NCBI RefSeq assembly: GCF_000472505.1
Contig: NZ_AWZR01000002.1
Span: 372,001-436,000, forward strand
DNA length: 64,000 bases
DNA from: Luteimonas sp. J29
GTDB lineage: Bacteria; Pseudomonadota; Gammaproteobacteria; Xanthomonadales; Xanthomonadaceae
Reading direction: 5' to 3'
Below the pieces are notes generated by a model, which did not search any database, was not told the origin of the DNA, and was given only the letters and a program-made list of their open reading frames with translations. A program made the translations under genes and the position numbers. Shown piece by piece: positions 9,012-18,602 of the stretch (positions are counted from its first letter, which is position 1; each line of letters begins with the position of its first letter).

Positions 9012-10410
9012 GGGGGTCCGAGTGCCCTGGCGGCAGCACCTTGCCGGGGTTGAGGATGCCGTCGGGATCCAGCGCCGCCTTCACCGCGCGCATCGCCGCG
9101 AGCGTCGGGGCGTCGAAGGCGCGGGCCATCCAGTCGCGCTTGGCCACGCCGATGCCATGCTCGCCCGAGAGCGTGCCCTCCAGCGCCAGCACCAGCGCGA
9201 ACAGCTCGTCGAGCGCCACCCGGGCGCGCGCCGCCTCGCCCGCGTCATCGGGATGGAACATGACGTTGACATGCAGGTTGCCGTTGCCGGCATGGCCGAA
9301 GGCCACGATCGGCAGCGCATGCCGGGCCGCCAGCGCTTCCACGCCCTCGACCAGCTCGGCGATGCGCGAGACCGGTACCACCACGTCCTCGTTGAGCTTG
9401 CCCGGCGCGATCCCGCGCAGCGCCGGCGAGAGCGCGCGCCGCGCCGCCCACAGCCGTTCGCGCGCCGCGCCGTCGGGCGCCACGTCCAGGTCCAGCAGGC
9501 CTTCGCCGGACGCGGCATCGGCCAATGCCTGCAGCACCCCGGACAGTCCGTCGTCGTCGCCGTCGGCCTCGACCAGCAGCATCGCCCCGGCTTCGGGCAA
9601 GGCCACGCCGTGGCCGCGCAGCAGGCCCAGCGCGCTCCGGTCGAGGAACTCGAGCATCGCCGGCACCTGCGGCTGGCGCATCAGCCGCGCGATGGCGGCG
9701 GTGGCGGAGGCGGCGTCGCGGTACAGCGCGCGCAGTCCCGCCACTGCCCGCGGGCGCGGCTGCAGCCGCAGCGTGGCCTCGACAATGAGCGCCAGCGTGC
9801 CCTCGCTGCCGACGATCAGATGGGTGAGGTCGTAGCCGGTGGCGTCCTTGGTCCTTGGCCCGCCGCAGCGCACCAGCTCGCCACGCCCGGTCACCGCCAC
9901 CAGGCCGAGCACGTTGTCGCGGGTGGCGCCGTACTTCACCGCGCGCGGGCCGCCGGCGTTGCAGGCCAGGTTGCCACCGATGGTGCAGGTCTCGAAGCTC
10001 GAGGGATCCGGCGGCCAGAACAGGCCCAGCGGCTGCAGCGCCTGCTGCAGGTCGCCATTGACCACGCCCGGCTCGACGACGGCGCAGCGGTCGTCCGGCC
10101 GCAGCTGCAGGATCCGGTTCATGCGCGCGAACGACACCACGATCCCGCCGCCGAACGGGACCGCGGCCGCCGCGGTCCCGGTGCCCGCGCCGCGCGCCAC
10201 CAGCGGCACCCGGTGCCGGCGGCAGGCGCGCACGATCGCCGCCACCTGGTCGCGATCGCGCGGCAGCGCCACCCCTGCCGGCATCGCATGGCGACGCGAA
10301 TCGTCGCTGCCGTGCGCCTGCCGCGTGGCCGCGTCGGTGCGCCAGCCTTCTGCGCCGAGGAGCGCGGACAGCTCGGCATCCAGGTCCGGTGGCAAGGTCG
10401 CAGTGGTCAT
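9007..10410 (-). CDS. FAD-binding oxidoreductase, GlcD/D-lactate dehydrogenase family
   Basis: Flavoprotein of the FAD_binding_4 plus FAD-oxidase_C type that oxidises a 2-hydroxyacid such as D-lactate, glycolate or D-2-hydroxyglutarate. The FAD domain (about residues 35-175) has VPLVARGAGTGTAAAAVPFG and TCTIGGNLACNAGG. The C-terminal half has AFGHAGNGNLHVNVMFHPDD and LSGEHGIGVAKRDWM, the metal and substrate motifs of the family. I choose the ATG at 10410 (MTTATLPPDL); upstream codons in frame look non-coding. The last codons SDPL and the TAG stop lie inside a REP arm, so the C-terminus may have been altered by REP insertion. The exact substrate is unknown. Confidence 0.85.
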   Translation of the reverse strand: MTTATLPPDLDAELSALLGAEGWRTDAATRQAHGSDDSRRHAMPAGVALPRDRDQVAAIVRACRRHRVPLVARGAGTGTAAAAVPFGGGIVVSFARMNRILQLRPDDRCAVVEPGVVNGDLQQALQPLGLFWPPDPSSFETCTIGGNLACNAGGPRAVKYGATRDNVLGLVAVTGRGELVRCGGPRTKDATGYDLTHLIVGSEGTLALIVEATLRLQPRPRAVAGLRALYRDAASATAAIARLMRQPQVPAMLEFLDRSALGLLRGHGVALPEAGAMLLVEADGDDDGLSGVLQALADAASGEGLLDLDVAPDGAARERLWAARRALSPALRGIAPGKLNEDVVVPVSRIAELVEGVEALAARHALPIVAFGHAGNGNLHVNVMFHPDDAGEAARARVALDELFALVLALEGTLSGEHGIGVAKRDWMARAFDAPTLAAMRAVKAALDPDGILNPGKVLPPGHSDPL

Positions 10411-10745
10411 GGTCACGATCGCAGTGGGGCCGGACCGGCGGCCCGCGGAACACGGCACGGACCAACGGCGGACACGACGGGGTACGACGCCGGAGCGCAT
10501 GCGCGAGCCAGGGCCGCACGCAGGCCACCCGCGGCCCGCGCCTGCCGCAAAGCGTGAACGGGTTGGCCAGCCGATTCAATGGCCACGCGCACCGGCTCAC
10601 GGCGCATTGACCTCGCCTGCGCCAGCCTGCCGCTCCCGTCCGCACGGATCGCGCCCATGGCCAGCCTGCCCGCCTGCCCAGGCGCACGTGCCACCCGGGC
10701 ACCCACGCCTTGCGATCCCGGGCCAGCCGCGCCGGCATCGCCCGC
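10411..10745. other. 335-bp divergent intergenic region, nothing recognised
   Basis: Separates the GlcD-like gene (minus) from the DUF72 gene (plus). It is GC-rich, with reading frames in several phases but no homology I recognise, no strong -10/-35 pair and no stable hairpin. It presumably holds both promoters. Confidence 0.5.
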
Positions 10746-11501
10746 ATGACCCGCCCGGCCCGCACCCGCATCGGCTGCGCAGGCTGGTCGATCGGCACGC
10801 CCCAGCGCGCGCTGTTCGGCGACGGCGCCAGCATGCTGGCGCGCTACGCCACGGGCTTCGACATGGTCGAAGTGAACTCGTCCTTCCACCGCGCCCACCG
10901 CCGCGAGACCTGGCAGCGCTGGGCCGGCGCCGTGCCGGCCCGCTTCCGCGTCTCGGTGAAGCTGCCGCGCGTGATCTCGCACGAGCTCGGCCTGCGCGGG
11001 GCCGGGCCGGCGCTCGACCGGTTCCTGTCGGAGGTCGATGGACTGGGCGCGAAGCTCGGTTGCCTGCTCCTGCAGCTGCCGCCCTCGCTCGTGTTCGACG
11101 CGCGCAGCGCCTCGGTCTTCCTGCGCATGCTGCGCCGGCGCAGCGACGTCGCGCTCGCCTGCGAGCCGCGCCACGCCAGCTGGTTCGACACGGGCGCCGA
11201 TGCCCTGCTCCGGCGACATGCCGTGGCGCGGGTCGCCGCGGACCCGGCACGCCTGCCGGCGGCGGCCATGCCCGGCGGCGATACCGGCTGGAGCTACTGG
11301 CGCTGGCACGGTGCGCCGCGCATGTACTACAGCCGCTACGACGACGAGGCGCTGGCGGGCCTCGCGCACGCAGTCGCCGCAGGCCGGGGCACCCCGGCCT
11401 GGGTGGTGTTCGACAACACCGCGCACGGCCATGCCGCCACCGACGCGCTGCGCCTGCAGGCGCTGCTCCGCGCGCGCCGGGGAGGACCGCGACGTGCCTG
11501 A
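10746..11501 (+). CDS. DUF72 domain-containing protein
   Basis: TIM-barrel protein of the DUF72 (YecE-like) family, whose biochemical role is not established; members often sit near DNA repair or nuclease genes. The hallmarks are the opening RIGCAGWSIG, FDMVEVNSSFHR, FRVSVKLPRVISHE and the closing WVVFDNTAHGHAATDALRLQ, where the family normally has YFNNT. I take the ATG at 10746; an earlier in-frame start at 10710 would add 12 Arg/Ala-rich residues. Its last codons overlap the GTG start of the downstream DNA glycosylase gene by 8 bp, so the two are probably co-translated. Confidence 0.85.
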   Translation: MTRPARTRIGCAGWSIGTPQRALFGDGASMLARYATGFDMVEVNSSFHRAHRRETWQRWAGAVPARFRVSVKLPRVISHELGLRGAGPALDRFLSEVDGLGAKLGCLLLQLPPSLVFDARSASVFLRMLRRRSDVALACEPRHASWFDTGADALLRRHAVARVAADPARLPAAAMPGGDTGWSYWRWHGAPRMYYSRYDDEALAGLAHAVAAGRGTPAWVVFDNTAHGHAATDALRLQALLRARRGGPRRA

Positions 11502-12224
11502 AGGTCCGTCGATCGTGCTCCTGCACGAGGAGGCGATGCGCTTCCGCCACCGCACCGTGCGCCGGGTCGAAGGCGACAGCCGCCAGGACATCCGGCGCAT
11601 GGTCGGCCGGCGGGTGCTGGACGTGCGCAGCTGGGGCAAGCATTTCCTGCTCGCGTTCTCCGGCTTCAGCCTGCGCGTGCACCTGATGATGTTCGGCTCC
11701 TGCCGCATCGACGAACCGAAGGACAGGCCGCCGCGCCTGGCGCTGCACTTCGACAAGGGGTCGCTGTACTTCTACGCCTGCTCGGTGTGCGCTTCATCGA
11801 AGGGCCGCTCGACGCGGCCTACGACTGGCGGGGCGACGTGATGTCGCCCGACTGGGATCCGGCGCTCGCCCGCCGCAAGCTCAGGTCGGCGCCCGAGGCC
11901 CTCGTCTGCGACGCCCTGCTCGACCAGGACGTGTTCGCCGGCGTCGGCAACATCATCAAGAACGAAGTGCTGTTCCGGATCCGCGTGCATCCCTGCACCC
12001 GGGTCGGCGACCTGCCGCCACGCAAGCTGGCCCAGCTGGTGGCCCAGGCGCGCACCTACAGCTTCGATTTCCTGGAGTGGAAGCGGCGGTTCGTCCTGCG
12101 CCGGCACTGGCAGGTCCACCGCAGGCGCGAATGCCCCGAATGCGGCCGCCACCTGGAGCTCGCGCACCTGGGCACCCGCCAGCGCCGCACCTTCTGGTGC
12201 GGGCATTGCCAGGTGCGCTACTGA
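11494..12224 (+). pseudogene. nei: Fpg/Nei-family DNA glycosylase (endonuclease VIII type), frameshifted
   Basis: Base-excision repair glycosylase/AP lyase. The GTG start gives MPEGPSIVLL, so the catalytic Pro2 and Glu3 are present, and LRVHLMMFGSCRID follows. At about 11785 the frame breaks: up to FYACSV it is in one phase, and RFIEGPLDAAYDWRGDVMSP onwards in another. A duplicated TG in the stretch GTGTGC would explain this; removing 2 bp gives FYACSVRFIEGPLD and one open frame of about 242 codons. Downstream part: helix-two-turn-helix FAGVGNIIKNEVLFR and the C-terminal zinc finger CPECGRH...CGHC. It is either a real mutation, which would inactivate the enzyme, or a sequencing error. It overlaps DUF72 by 8 bp. 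Confidence 0.8.
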
Positions 12225-12259
12225 GTCGGGCGCGCGCGTGGCCGGACCCCCACCGGCGC

Positions 12260-13246
12260 TCAGAATTCCTCGGTGTCGATCTCGGCCTGCGTCGCAGCGG
12301 GATAGCGCGGACCGCTCACCGTGCGCTGGTTGACCAGTTCGCCGACGCGCGCGAGCAGGCCCGGGTCGAGGCGCAGGCCGGCCGCGGCCACGTTCTCACG
12401 CAGGTGCGCCGGGCGCGTGGTGCCGGGAATCGGCACGATGTCCCGGCCCTGCGCCAGCAGCCAGGCCAGCGCCAGCTGCGCCCGGGTGCAGCCCGCCTCT
12501 TCGGCCAGCGGCGCGAGTGCGTCGACCAGCGCGAGGTTGGCGGCGAGGTGCTCGCCCTGGAAGCGCGGCATGCCGCGGCGGATGTCGCCCGGCTCCAGCG
12601 CGTCCACGTCGCGCAGCCCCGCCGACAGGAAGCCGCGCGCGATCGGGCTGAACGCGACCAGGGCGGCGCCGATCTCGCGGCAGGCCGCGAGCACCCCGAT
12701 CTCGGGATTGCGGGTCCACAGCGAGTACTCGGTCTGCACCGCCACGACCGGGTGCACGGCGTGCGCCTTGCGCAGCGTGCCCGCGGAGACTTCCGACAGC
12801 CCGATATGACGCACCTTGCCCTCGGCGACGAGTTCGGCCAGCGCGCCGACGCTGTCCTCGATCGGCACCTGCCTGTCCCAGCGGTGCAGGTAGTACAGGT
12901 CGATCACGTCGGTGCGCAGGCGCCGCAGGCTGGCCTCGCAGTCGCGCTTGAGCGACGCCGGGCGGCCGTCGATGACCCGCTTGCCGTCGATGCCGGTCAT
13001 GCCGCCCTTGGTGGCGAGCACGATGCGGTCGCGATGCGGCCCGAGCACGCGCCCGACCAGTTCCTCGTTGGCACCGAAGCCGTACAGGGCCGCGGTGTCG
13101 AACAGGGTGACGCCGAGGTCCAGCGCCTCGAGCAGCAGCGCCTCGGCCTGCCCGGCCGGCGGCGGCTTGCCGTAGGCGTGGCTCAGGCTCATGCACCCCA
13201 GGCCCAGCGCGGACACGTCGAGCGGGCCGATCTTCCTCTGTTCCAT
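12260..13246 (-). CDS. Aldo/keto reductase
   Basis: NADPH-dependent oxidoreductase with a TIM-barrel fold. The catalytic tetrad is complete: Asp50 and Tyr55 (LFDTAALYG), Lys80 (ATKGG) and His121 (YYLHRWD). The cofactor-binding end IVPIPGTTRPAHLREN is also intact. 328 aa and the opening MEQRKIGPLDVSALGLGCM match the AKR13/YakC-type subgroup that acts on aldehydes. A longer frame to 13357 adds low-complexity sequence, so I start at the ATG at 13246. It ends 35 bp from the convergent nei pseudogene. The natural substrate cannot be read from the sequence. Confidence 0.9.
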   Translation of the reverse strand: MEQRKIGPLDVSALGLGCMSLSHAYGKPPPAGQAEALLLEALDLGVTLFDTAALYGFGANEELVGRVLGPHRDRIVLATKGGMTGIDGKRVIDGRPASLKRDCEASLRRLRTDVIDLYYLHRWDRQVPIEDSVGALAELVAEGKVRHIGLSEVSAGTLRKAHAVHPVVAVQTEYSLWTRNPEIGVLAACREIGAALVAFSPIARGFLSAGLRDVDALEPGDIRRGMPRFQGEHLAANLALVDALAPLAEEAGCTRAQLALAWLLAQGRDIVPIPGTTRPAHLRENVAAAGLRLDPGLLARVGELVNQRTVSGPRYPAATQAEIDTEEF

Positions 13247-13562
13247 TGCTTCTCCGACAGCGGCGCCGCGACCGCCCGGGGGCGGGTGCACGACGATAGA
13301 CGACGCGGTGAGTGGCCAGCGCGGCCGGCACGCACGCGACTGCGCCGCTGCGTGCATGACGCCACTGCGGCCTTCAAGGCCACCGGCGCGATCCGCACGC
13401 GGCTTGCCCGCAGGCGACGACGTTCGATCACTGGTCCGGCCGATTCTACCGCCGCGATCCCGCCTTGCGTCCGCGCATGCCTGCGTGCGGATACCGGACG
13501 CGCGCCCTCCGCGATCGCGCCGCGCGTGGCGCGCGGGACCGGGGAGAAATGAGGAGGACAGG
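13247..13562. other. 316-bp intergenic region between the aldo/keto reductase gene and the tRNA
   Basis: Contains a perfect 7-bp inverted repeat CCGCGCG / CGCGCGG (13520-13536) about 30 bp beyond the tRNA 3' end, without a T run. This is possibly part of tRNA transcript termination. Otherwise there is no gene I can support; open frames here are GC-driven. Confidence 0.4.
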
Positions 13563-13638
13563 TGGTGGGCCCACCAGGATTCGAACCTGGAACCAAGGGA
13601 TTATGAGTCCCCTGCTCTGACCGTTGAGCTATAGGCCC
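13563..13638 (-). tRNA. tRNA with CAU anticodon, probably tRNA-Ile2 (lysidine type)
   Basis: A complete 76-nt cloverleaf with encoded CCA. The acceptor GGGCCTA pairs TGGGCCC, the D-arm is GCTC/GAGC, the anticodon loop is CTCATAA (anticodon CAU), the T-arm is CCAGG-TTCGAAT-CCTGG and the discriminator is A73. CAU may belong to elongator Met or to Ile2, where TilS converts C34 to lysidine. Acceptor pairs 4-69 and 5-68 are both C-G here. These are the pairs TilS uses to recognise tRNA-Ile2, whereas E. coli elongator tRNA-Met has U-A and A-U there. I therefore favour Ile2, though automated calls often say Met. Confidence 0.93.
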
Positions 13639-13786
13639 CCGCGCGGCCCATTATCGCCACAGCGGAGGCCAATGCGCAGGCGGGAACGCACGCCAGCGCC
13701 CACGCGGGCGCCGCACGAGCGGCGCGGCAGGGGCATCACCGGAAGGCACCACGGCCAGCCCCAGCGACCCGCGGAGCGCGAGCGGG

Positions 13787-13841
13787 AAAAAAGAATCGCG
13801 CAGCCGCGACCATCGACGAGATGCTGGCCACGGCTGCGCGA
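13787..13841 (-). terminator. Rho-independent terminator of the Ala-rich lipoprotein gene
   Basis: On the minus strand a perfect 11-bp stem TCGCGCAGCCG / CGGCTGCGCGA (13796-13806 with 13831-13841) encloses a 24-nt loop and is followed by TTCTTTTTT. It lies 44 bp past the lipoprotein stop codon. The loop is longer than usual. Confidence 0.75.
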
Positions 13842-13884
13842 CACGATCGGGCGGCGAGCCGCCCGGTCGTCGGGTGGACGGCGC

Positions 13885-14262
13885 TTAGTTGCCGTCGGTG
13901 TTGTTGCGGCCGTCGGCCGCGGCGTTCGCCTCCTCGGCGGCGTCCTGCGCCTGCTCGGCGGCGTCGGCGGCCTTCTCGGCGGCGTCGGCCAGGTCCTCGC
14001 GACCGGTCATCTCGTCGGCGCCCTGCACCTGGCCGGCGATCTGCGCGCTCGCGTCGGCGGCGGCATCGGCGGCATCGGCGGCGGCCTGCGCGGCCTCGGC
14101 GGCCACCACGTCGCCGGTGGCGGCGGCGTTGGCGGCGGCCTGCTGCGCCTCGGCGGCCGAGTCGGCGGCCTCCTGGGCGGAGTTGGCAGCCTGGTCGGTG
14201 TTGCTGCACGCCGCCAGGCCGGCAGCCAGCGAGAGCGCGAGAAGGGTCTTGGCAATGTTCAT
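13885..14262 (-). CDS. Small alanine-rich lipoprotein
   Basis: 125-aa protein with a lipoprotein signal peptide [19 protein letters not shown] (lipobox LAAC, Cys19). The rest is almost wholly Ala with Asp/Glu/Gln, in heptad-like runs such as [18 protein letters not shown], and should form a long alpha-helix or coiled coil in the periplasm. It ends in GRNNTDGN. It recalls the alanine-zipper style of small Lpp-like outer-membrane lipoproteins, but I see no C-terminal Lys for peptidoglycan linkage. AGGAG sits 7 nt before the ATG. It has its own terminator. The function is unknown and I assign no family. Confidence 0.82.
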   Translation of the reverse strand: MNIAKTLLALSLAAGLAACSNTDQAANSAQEAADSAAEAQQAAANAAATGDVVAAEAAQAAADAADAAADASAQIAGQVQGADEMTGREDLADAAEKAADAAEQAQDAAEEANAAADGRNNTDGN

Positions 14263-14579
14263 GGGATCTCCTGTACCCGGCGCCCTGTGCGCCGTCGGGG
14301 GCCAATCTGCGCGAAGCCGTGTTCGCGCCGCGCGAATTTCCCGGCAACGGCCGCCGTCGCGTTCAGCTTCGGGCCGGAAACGGCGCCATTGCCACGACCG
14401 CGTGCTGAACCGCCGGTGCGGCCACGGTCCGGGATGCGGGTCGGCGTGGCGCCGGTCGCGTCGCTGGCCGCGGATGCCCCACCGCCGCGTGGCGCCGGAT
14501 GCGTCGCGGGCCTCGCAAAGCACGACGCCCCGGCGCATCGCACCGGGGCGTCCTGGTCTTTCGCGGGTGGCTGCGGCCG
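14263..14579. other. 317-bp gap between rpoD and the lipoprotein gene
   Basis: Both flanking genes are on the minus strand. The gap holds the rpoD terminator at 14524-14552 and must hold the lipoprotein promoter, for which I see no clear hexamers. No gene is supported here. Confidence 0.5.
14524..14552 (-). terminator. rpoD terminator hairpin
   Basis: A perfect 10-bp stem GACGCCCCGG / CCGGGGCGTC with a 9-nt loop starts 28 bp past the rpoD stop. On the minus strand it is followed by GTGCTTTGC, a weak T-tract. Confidence 0.6.
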
Positions 14580-16439
<1,860 letters not shown>

Positions 16440-16472
16440 GAGGCGCGCACCGGGGAGAAAAGTGAACCCGTA

Positions 16473-16481
16473 ATTATACCA
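16473..16481 (-). promoter_or_regulatory. Extended -10 promoter of rpoD
   Basis: Minus-strand TGGTATAAT is a perfect TATAAT with the extended -10 TG, ending 33 nt before the rpoD ATG. No good -35 is visible at 16-18 bp, which is typical of extended -10 promoters. Confidence 0.75.
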
Positions 16482-16597
16482 GTGCCCGCGGTACGGATCC
16501 TGACCGCGGGCACCCGGCACGGGCCCCCACGGCCCGGCAGGGAACCATATGGGGGCGTCCGGCGGGGATTCCAGTCGCCGGCCGCCCGGGGGCCGGA

Positions 16598-17038
16598 TCA
16601 GGCCCGGAGCAGGAAGGTCACGGGGCCGTCGTTGGCGAGCCGGACCACCATGTGGGCCCCGAAGCGGCCGGTGGCGACCGGGCCGGCGTGGCGGGACCGG
16701 CACTCGGCGACCAGCGCGGCGAAGACCGGCTCGGCCGCGTCCGGCGCCGCCGCGGTGCTGAAGCCCGGGCGCATGCCCGAACTGGTGTCCGCGGCCAGGG
16801 TGAACTGGCTGACCAGCAGCAGGCCGCCGCCGGTATCGGCCAGGGAGCGGTTCATTCGCCCCTGGTCGTCGGCGAAGACCCGGTAGCCAAGCAGGCGGGT
16901 GGCCATCCGCGCCACCTGGGCCGGTCCGTCGCCGGGCTCCACCCCGACCAGGGCCAGCAGGCCGCCGTCGATGCGGCCGACGACCTCGCCATCGATGCCG
17001 ACGCTGGCTTCGGACACGCGCTGGATCAGGCAGAGCAT
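16598..17038 (-). CDS. dtd: D-aminoacyl-tRNA deacylase
   Basis: Proofreading enzyme that strips D-amino acids, and glycine mis-charged onto tRNA-Ala, from tRNAs in the cytosol. It has both defining motifs of the DTD fold: SQFT (residues 77-80, within [12 protein letters not shown]) and the Gly-cisPro motif near the C-terminus (NDGPVTFLL, Gly138-Pro139). 146 aa is exactly family size, starting [13 protein letters not shown] at 17038; a longer frame to 17068 adds ten unlikely residues. It lies upstream of rpoD on the same strand, 158 bp away, separated by the rpoD promoter. Confidence 0.95.
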   Translation of the reverse strand: MLCLIQRVSEASVGIDGEVVGRIDGGLLALVGVEPGDGPAQVARMATRLLGYRVFADDQGRMNRSLADTGGGLLLVSQFTLAADTSSGMRPGFSTAAAPDAAEPVFAALVAECRSRHAGPVATGRFGAHMVVRLANDGPVTFLLRA

Positions 17039-17144
17039 GCGGGTGCGGGCGGACGGAAACGGCCGCACAGCCTACCGCCCCGGGCGCCCCGCGTGCAGCC
17101 GGCGCGGGTCCGGCGGGCACGGCGGACGCCCCTGCGCCGCCCGC

Positions 17145-17150
17145 TACACT
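17145..17150 (+). promoter_or_regulatory. -10 box immediately upstream of lpxL
   Basis: TACACT ends 7 nt before the GTG start at 17158, which would put transcription initiation at or beside the start codon. No -35 stands out. No Shine-Dalgarno fits before the GTG, consistent with a leaderless mRNA. Confidence 0.45.
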
Positions 17151-17157
17151 GGACCGC

Positions 17158-18075
17158 GTGACCGGCCTCCTCGCCCGCCTGCTGTACCTGTTCGCCGCCG
17201 TGATCGGCCACCTGCCGTGGCCGGTGCTGCGGGCGATGGCCGGCGCCCTGGCCTGGCTGTGGCGCCGCACCGGCGCCCGGGAAAGCGTGGTCGCGCTGCG
17301 CAACCTGGAGCTGGCCTATCCCGAGCTGATGCCGGCCCAGCGCGCGCTCTGGCATCGCGACCTGCTGCGCTCGACCGCGCTGCAGACGCTCGCGACCCTG
17401 CGCCTGTGGACCCGGCCCCACCGGCGCAACCTCGAGGCGATCCGCGAGGTCCACGGCGAAGAGCTGTTCGACGCCGCCCTGGGCGCCGGCCGGGGGCTGA
17501 TCGTGGCGGCGCCCCACTTCGGCAACTGGGAGCTGCTCAACCAGTGGCTCGCGGCCAAGACCCCCCTCGCCATCCTGTACAAGCCGCCGGAGTCCGCCGT
17601 CGGCGAGGCCTTCCTGCGCCTGGTGCGCGCCAACGCCGATGCGGACCGCGTCACCCAGGTCCGCGCCGAGGGCGCGGGCGTGCGCCAGCTGTACAAGCGG
17701 CTGCAGGCCGGCGGGGTGGTCGGGATCCTGCCCGACCAGCAGCCCAAGGCCGGCGATGGCGAGTTCGCGCCGTTCTTCGGCCGCCCGGTGCTGACCATGA
17801 CCCTGCTTGGCCGCCTCGCCGCGCGCAGCGGCGCCACGGTCCTGTTCGCCTGGTGCGAACGGATCGGCGATCGCGGCGAGCATGCGCTGTGGATCGCGCC
17901 GGCCGACCCCGGGATCGACGATCCCGATCCGACCCGGGCCACGGCCGCGCTCAACGCCGGGGTCGAACGCATCGCGCGCCGCGACCCGGCCCAGTACCAG
18001 TGGACCTACAAGCGCTTCAAGGCGCAGCCGCCGGGCAGCGGACCGCATCCCTACATCGACCTGGAGCGTGGATGA
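17158..18075 (+). CDS. lpxL: Lipid A biosynthesis acyltransferase (LpxL/HtrB family)
   Basis: Inner-membrane acyltransferase that adds a secondary acyl chain to Kdo-lipid A. An N-terminal hydrophobic helix ([14 protein letters not shown]) precedes the catalytic HX4E motif, His120 to Glu125 in APHFGNWE, and the family motifs [12 protein letters not shown] and YQWTYKRFK follow. 305 aa is typical. The start is GTG with no ribosome site, preceded by a close -10 box. The stop codon overlaps the next ATG (ATGA), so it heads a lpxL-PH-PH operon. LpxL and LpxM cannot be separated by eye, so the paralogue is uncertain. Confidence 0.88.
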   Translation: MTGLLARLLYLFAAVIGHLPWPVLRAMAGALAWLWRRTGARESVVALRNLELAYPELMPAQRALWHRDLLRSTALQTLATLRLWTRPHRRNLEAIREVHGEELFDAALGAGRGLIVAAPHFGNWELLNQWLAAKTPLAILYKPPESAVGEAFLRLVRANADADRVTQVRAEGAGVRQLYKRLQAGGVVGILPDQQPKAGDGEFAPFFGRPVLTMTLLGRLAARSGATVLFAWCERIGDRGEHALWIAPADPGIDDPDPTRATAALNAGVERIARRDPAQYQWTYKRFKAQPPGSGPHPYIDLERG

Positions 18076-18602
18076 GCGCCGCCGGTGACGCCCTGCCCGA
18101 CCCTGCCGCCCCGCCGTCGGTCGCCGGCGACGGGGGCTGGCGCCCGCTGCCGCCGCGCGCGCGCTGGCTGTTCGTGATTGGCAACCTGGCGACGCTCGGC
18201 GCGGTCGCCATCGGGTTGCTGGTGCCGCTGGGGATCTGGCTCGGCGGCACGACCCGGGCCCTGGTGCTGGGAGTGCTGGTGCTCGTGGCGCTGCCGGGCT
18301 GGGGGCTGTGGCTGGCGCTGCGCCGGTACGCCTGCACCCGCTGGCGCCTGGACGCGCACGGCTATGCGCTGCGCCGCGGCCGGCTGTGGCGGCGCGAAAC
18401 CTTCGTGCCGCGCAGCCGGGTGCAGCACCTGGACCTGCAGCGCGGCCCGATCGAGCGCCGGCTCGGCCTGGCCACCCTGGTCATCCACACCGCCGGCACC
18501 CGCCACAACGCGGTCGCCACGACCGGCCTGGACGACGGCGACGCCGAATGGCTGCGCGACCAGCTCGCGCGCTGGATCGAGGTCGATGACGACGACGCCT
18601 GA
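18072..18602 (+). CDS. PH domain-containing membrane protein (YdbS-like)
   Basis: 176-aa membrane protein. A Pro-rich cytosolic N-terminus (about 30 aa) precedes two transmembrane helices (about residues 33-54 and 58-80). One bacterial PH (bPH2) domain follows, with RYACTRWRLDAHGYALRRGRLWRRET, VPRSRVQHLDLQRGPIERRLGLATLVIHTAG and a final helix DAEWLRDQLARWI. This is the YdbS family; in Bacillus, YdbS/YdbT proteins are linked to resistance against membrane-active bacteriocins, but the role in Gram-negatives is not established. Its start overlaps lpxL by 4 bp and its end overlaps the next gene by 17 bp. Confidence 0.85.
   Translation: MSAAGDALPDPAAPPSVAGDGGWRPLPPRARWLFVIGNLATLGAVAIGLLVPLGIWLGGTTRALVLGVLVLVALPGWGLWLALRRYACTRWRLDAHGYALRRGRLWRRETFVPRSRVQHLDLQRGPIERRLGLATLVIHTAGTRHNAVATTGLDDGDAEWLRDQLARWIEVDDDDA

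Noticed and set aside
11785..11800. Programmed ribosomal frameshift in nei
   Set aside because: No slippery heptamer such as X-XXY-YYZ and no downstream pseudoknot is visible. A 2-bp duplication or a sequencing error is simpler.
13520..13536. tRNA terminator
   Set aside because: The CCGCGCG/CGCGCGG stem lies downstream of the tRNA but has no T run on the transcribed strand, so I do not call a terminator.
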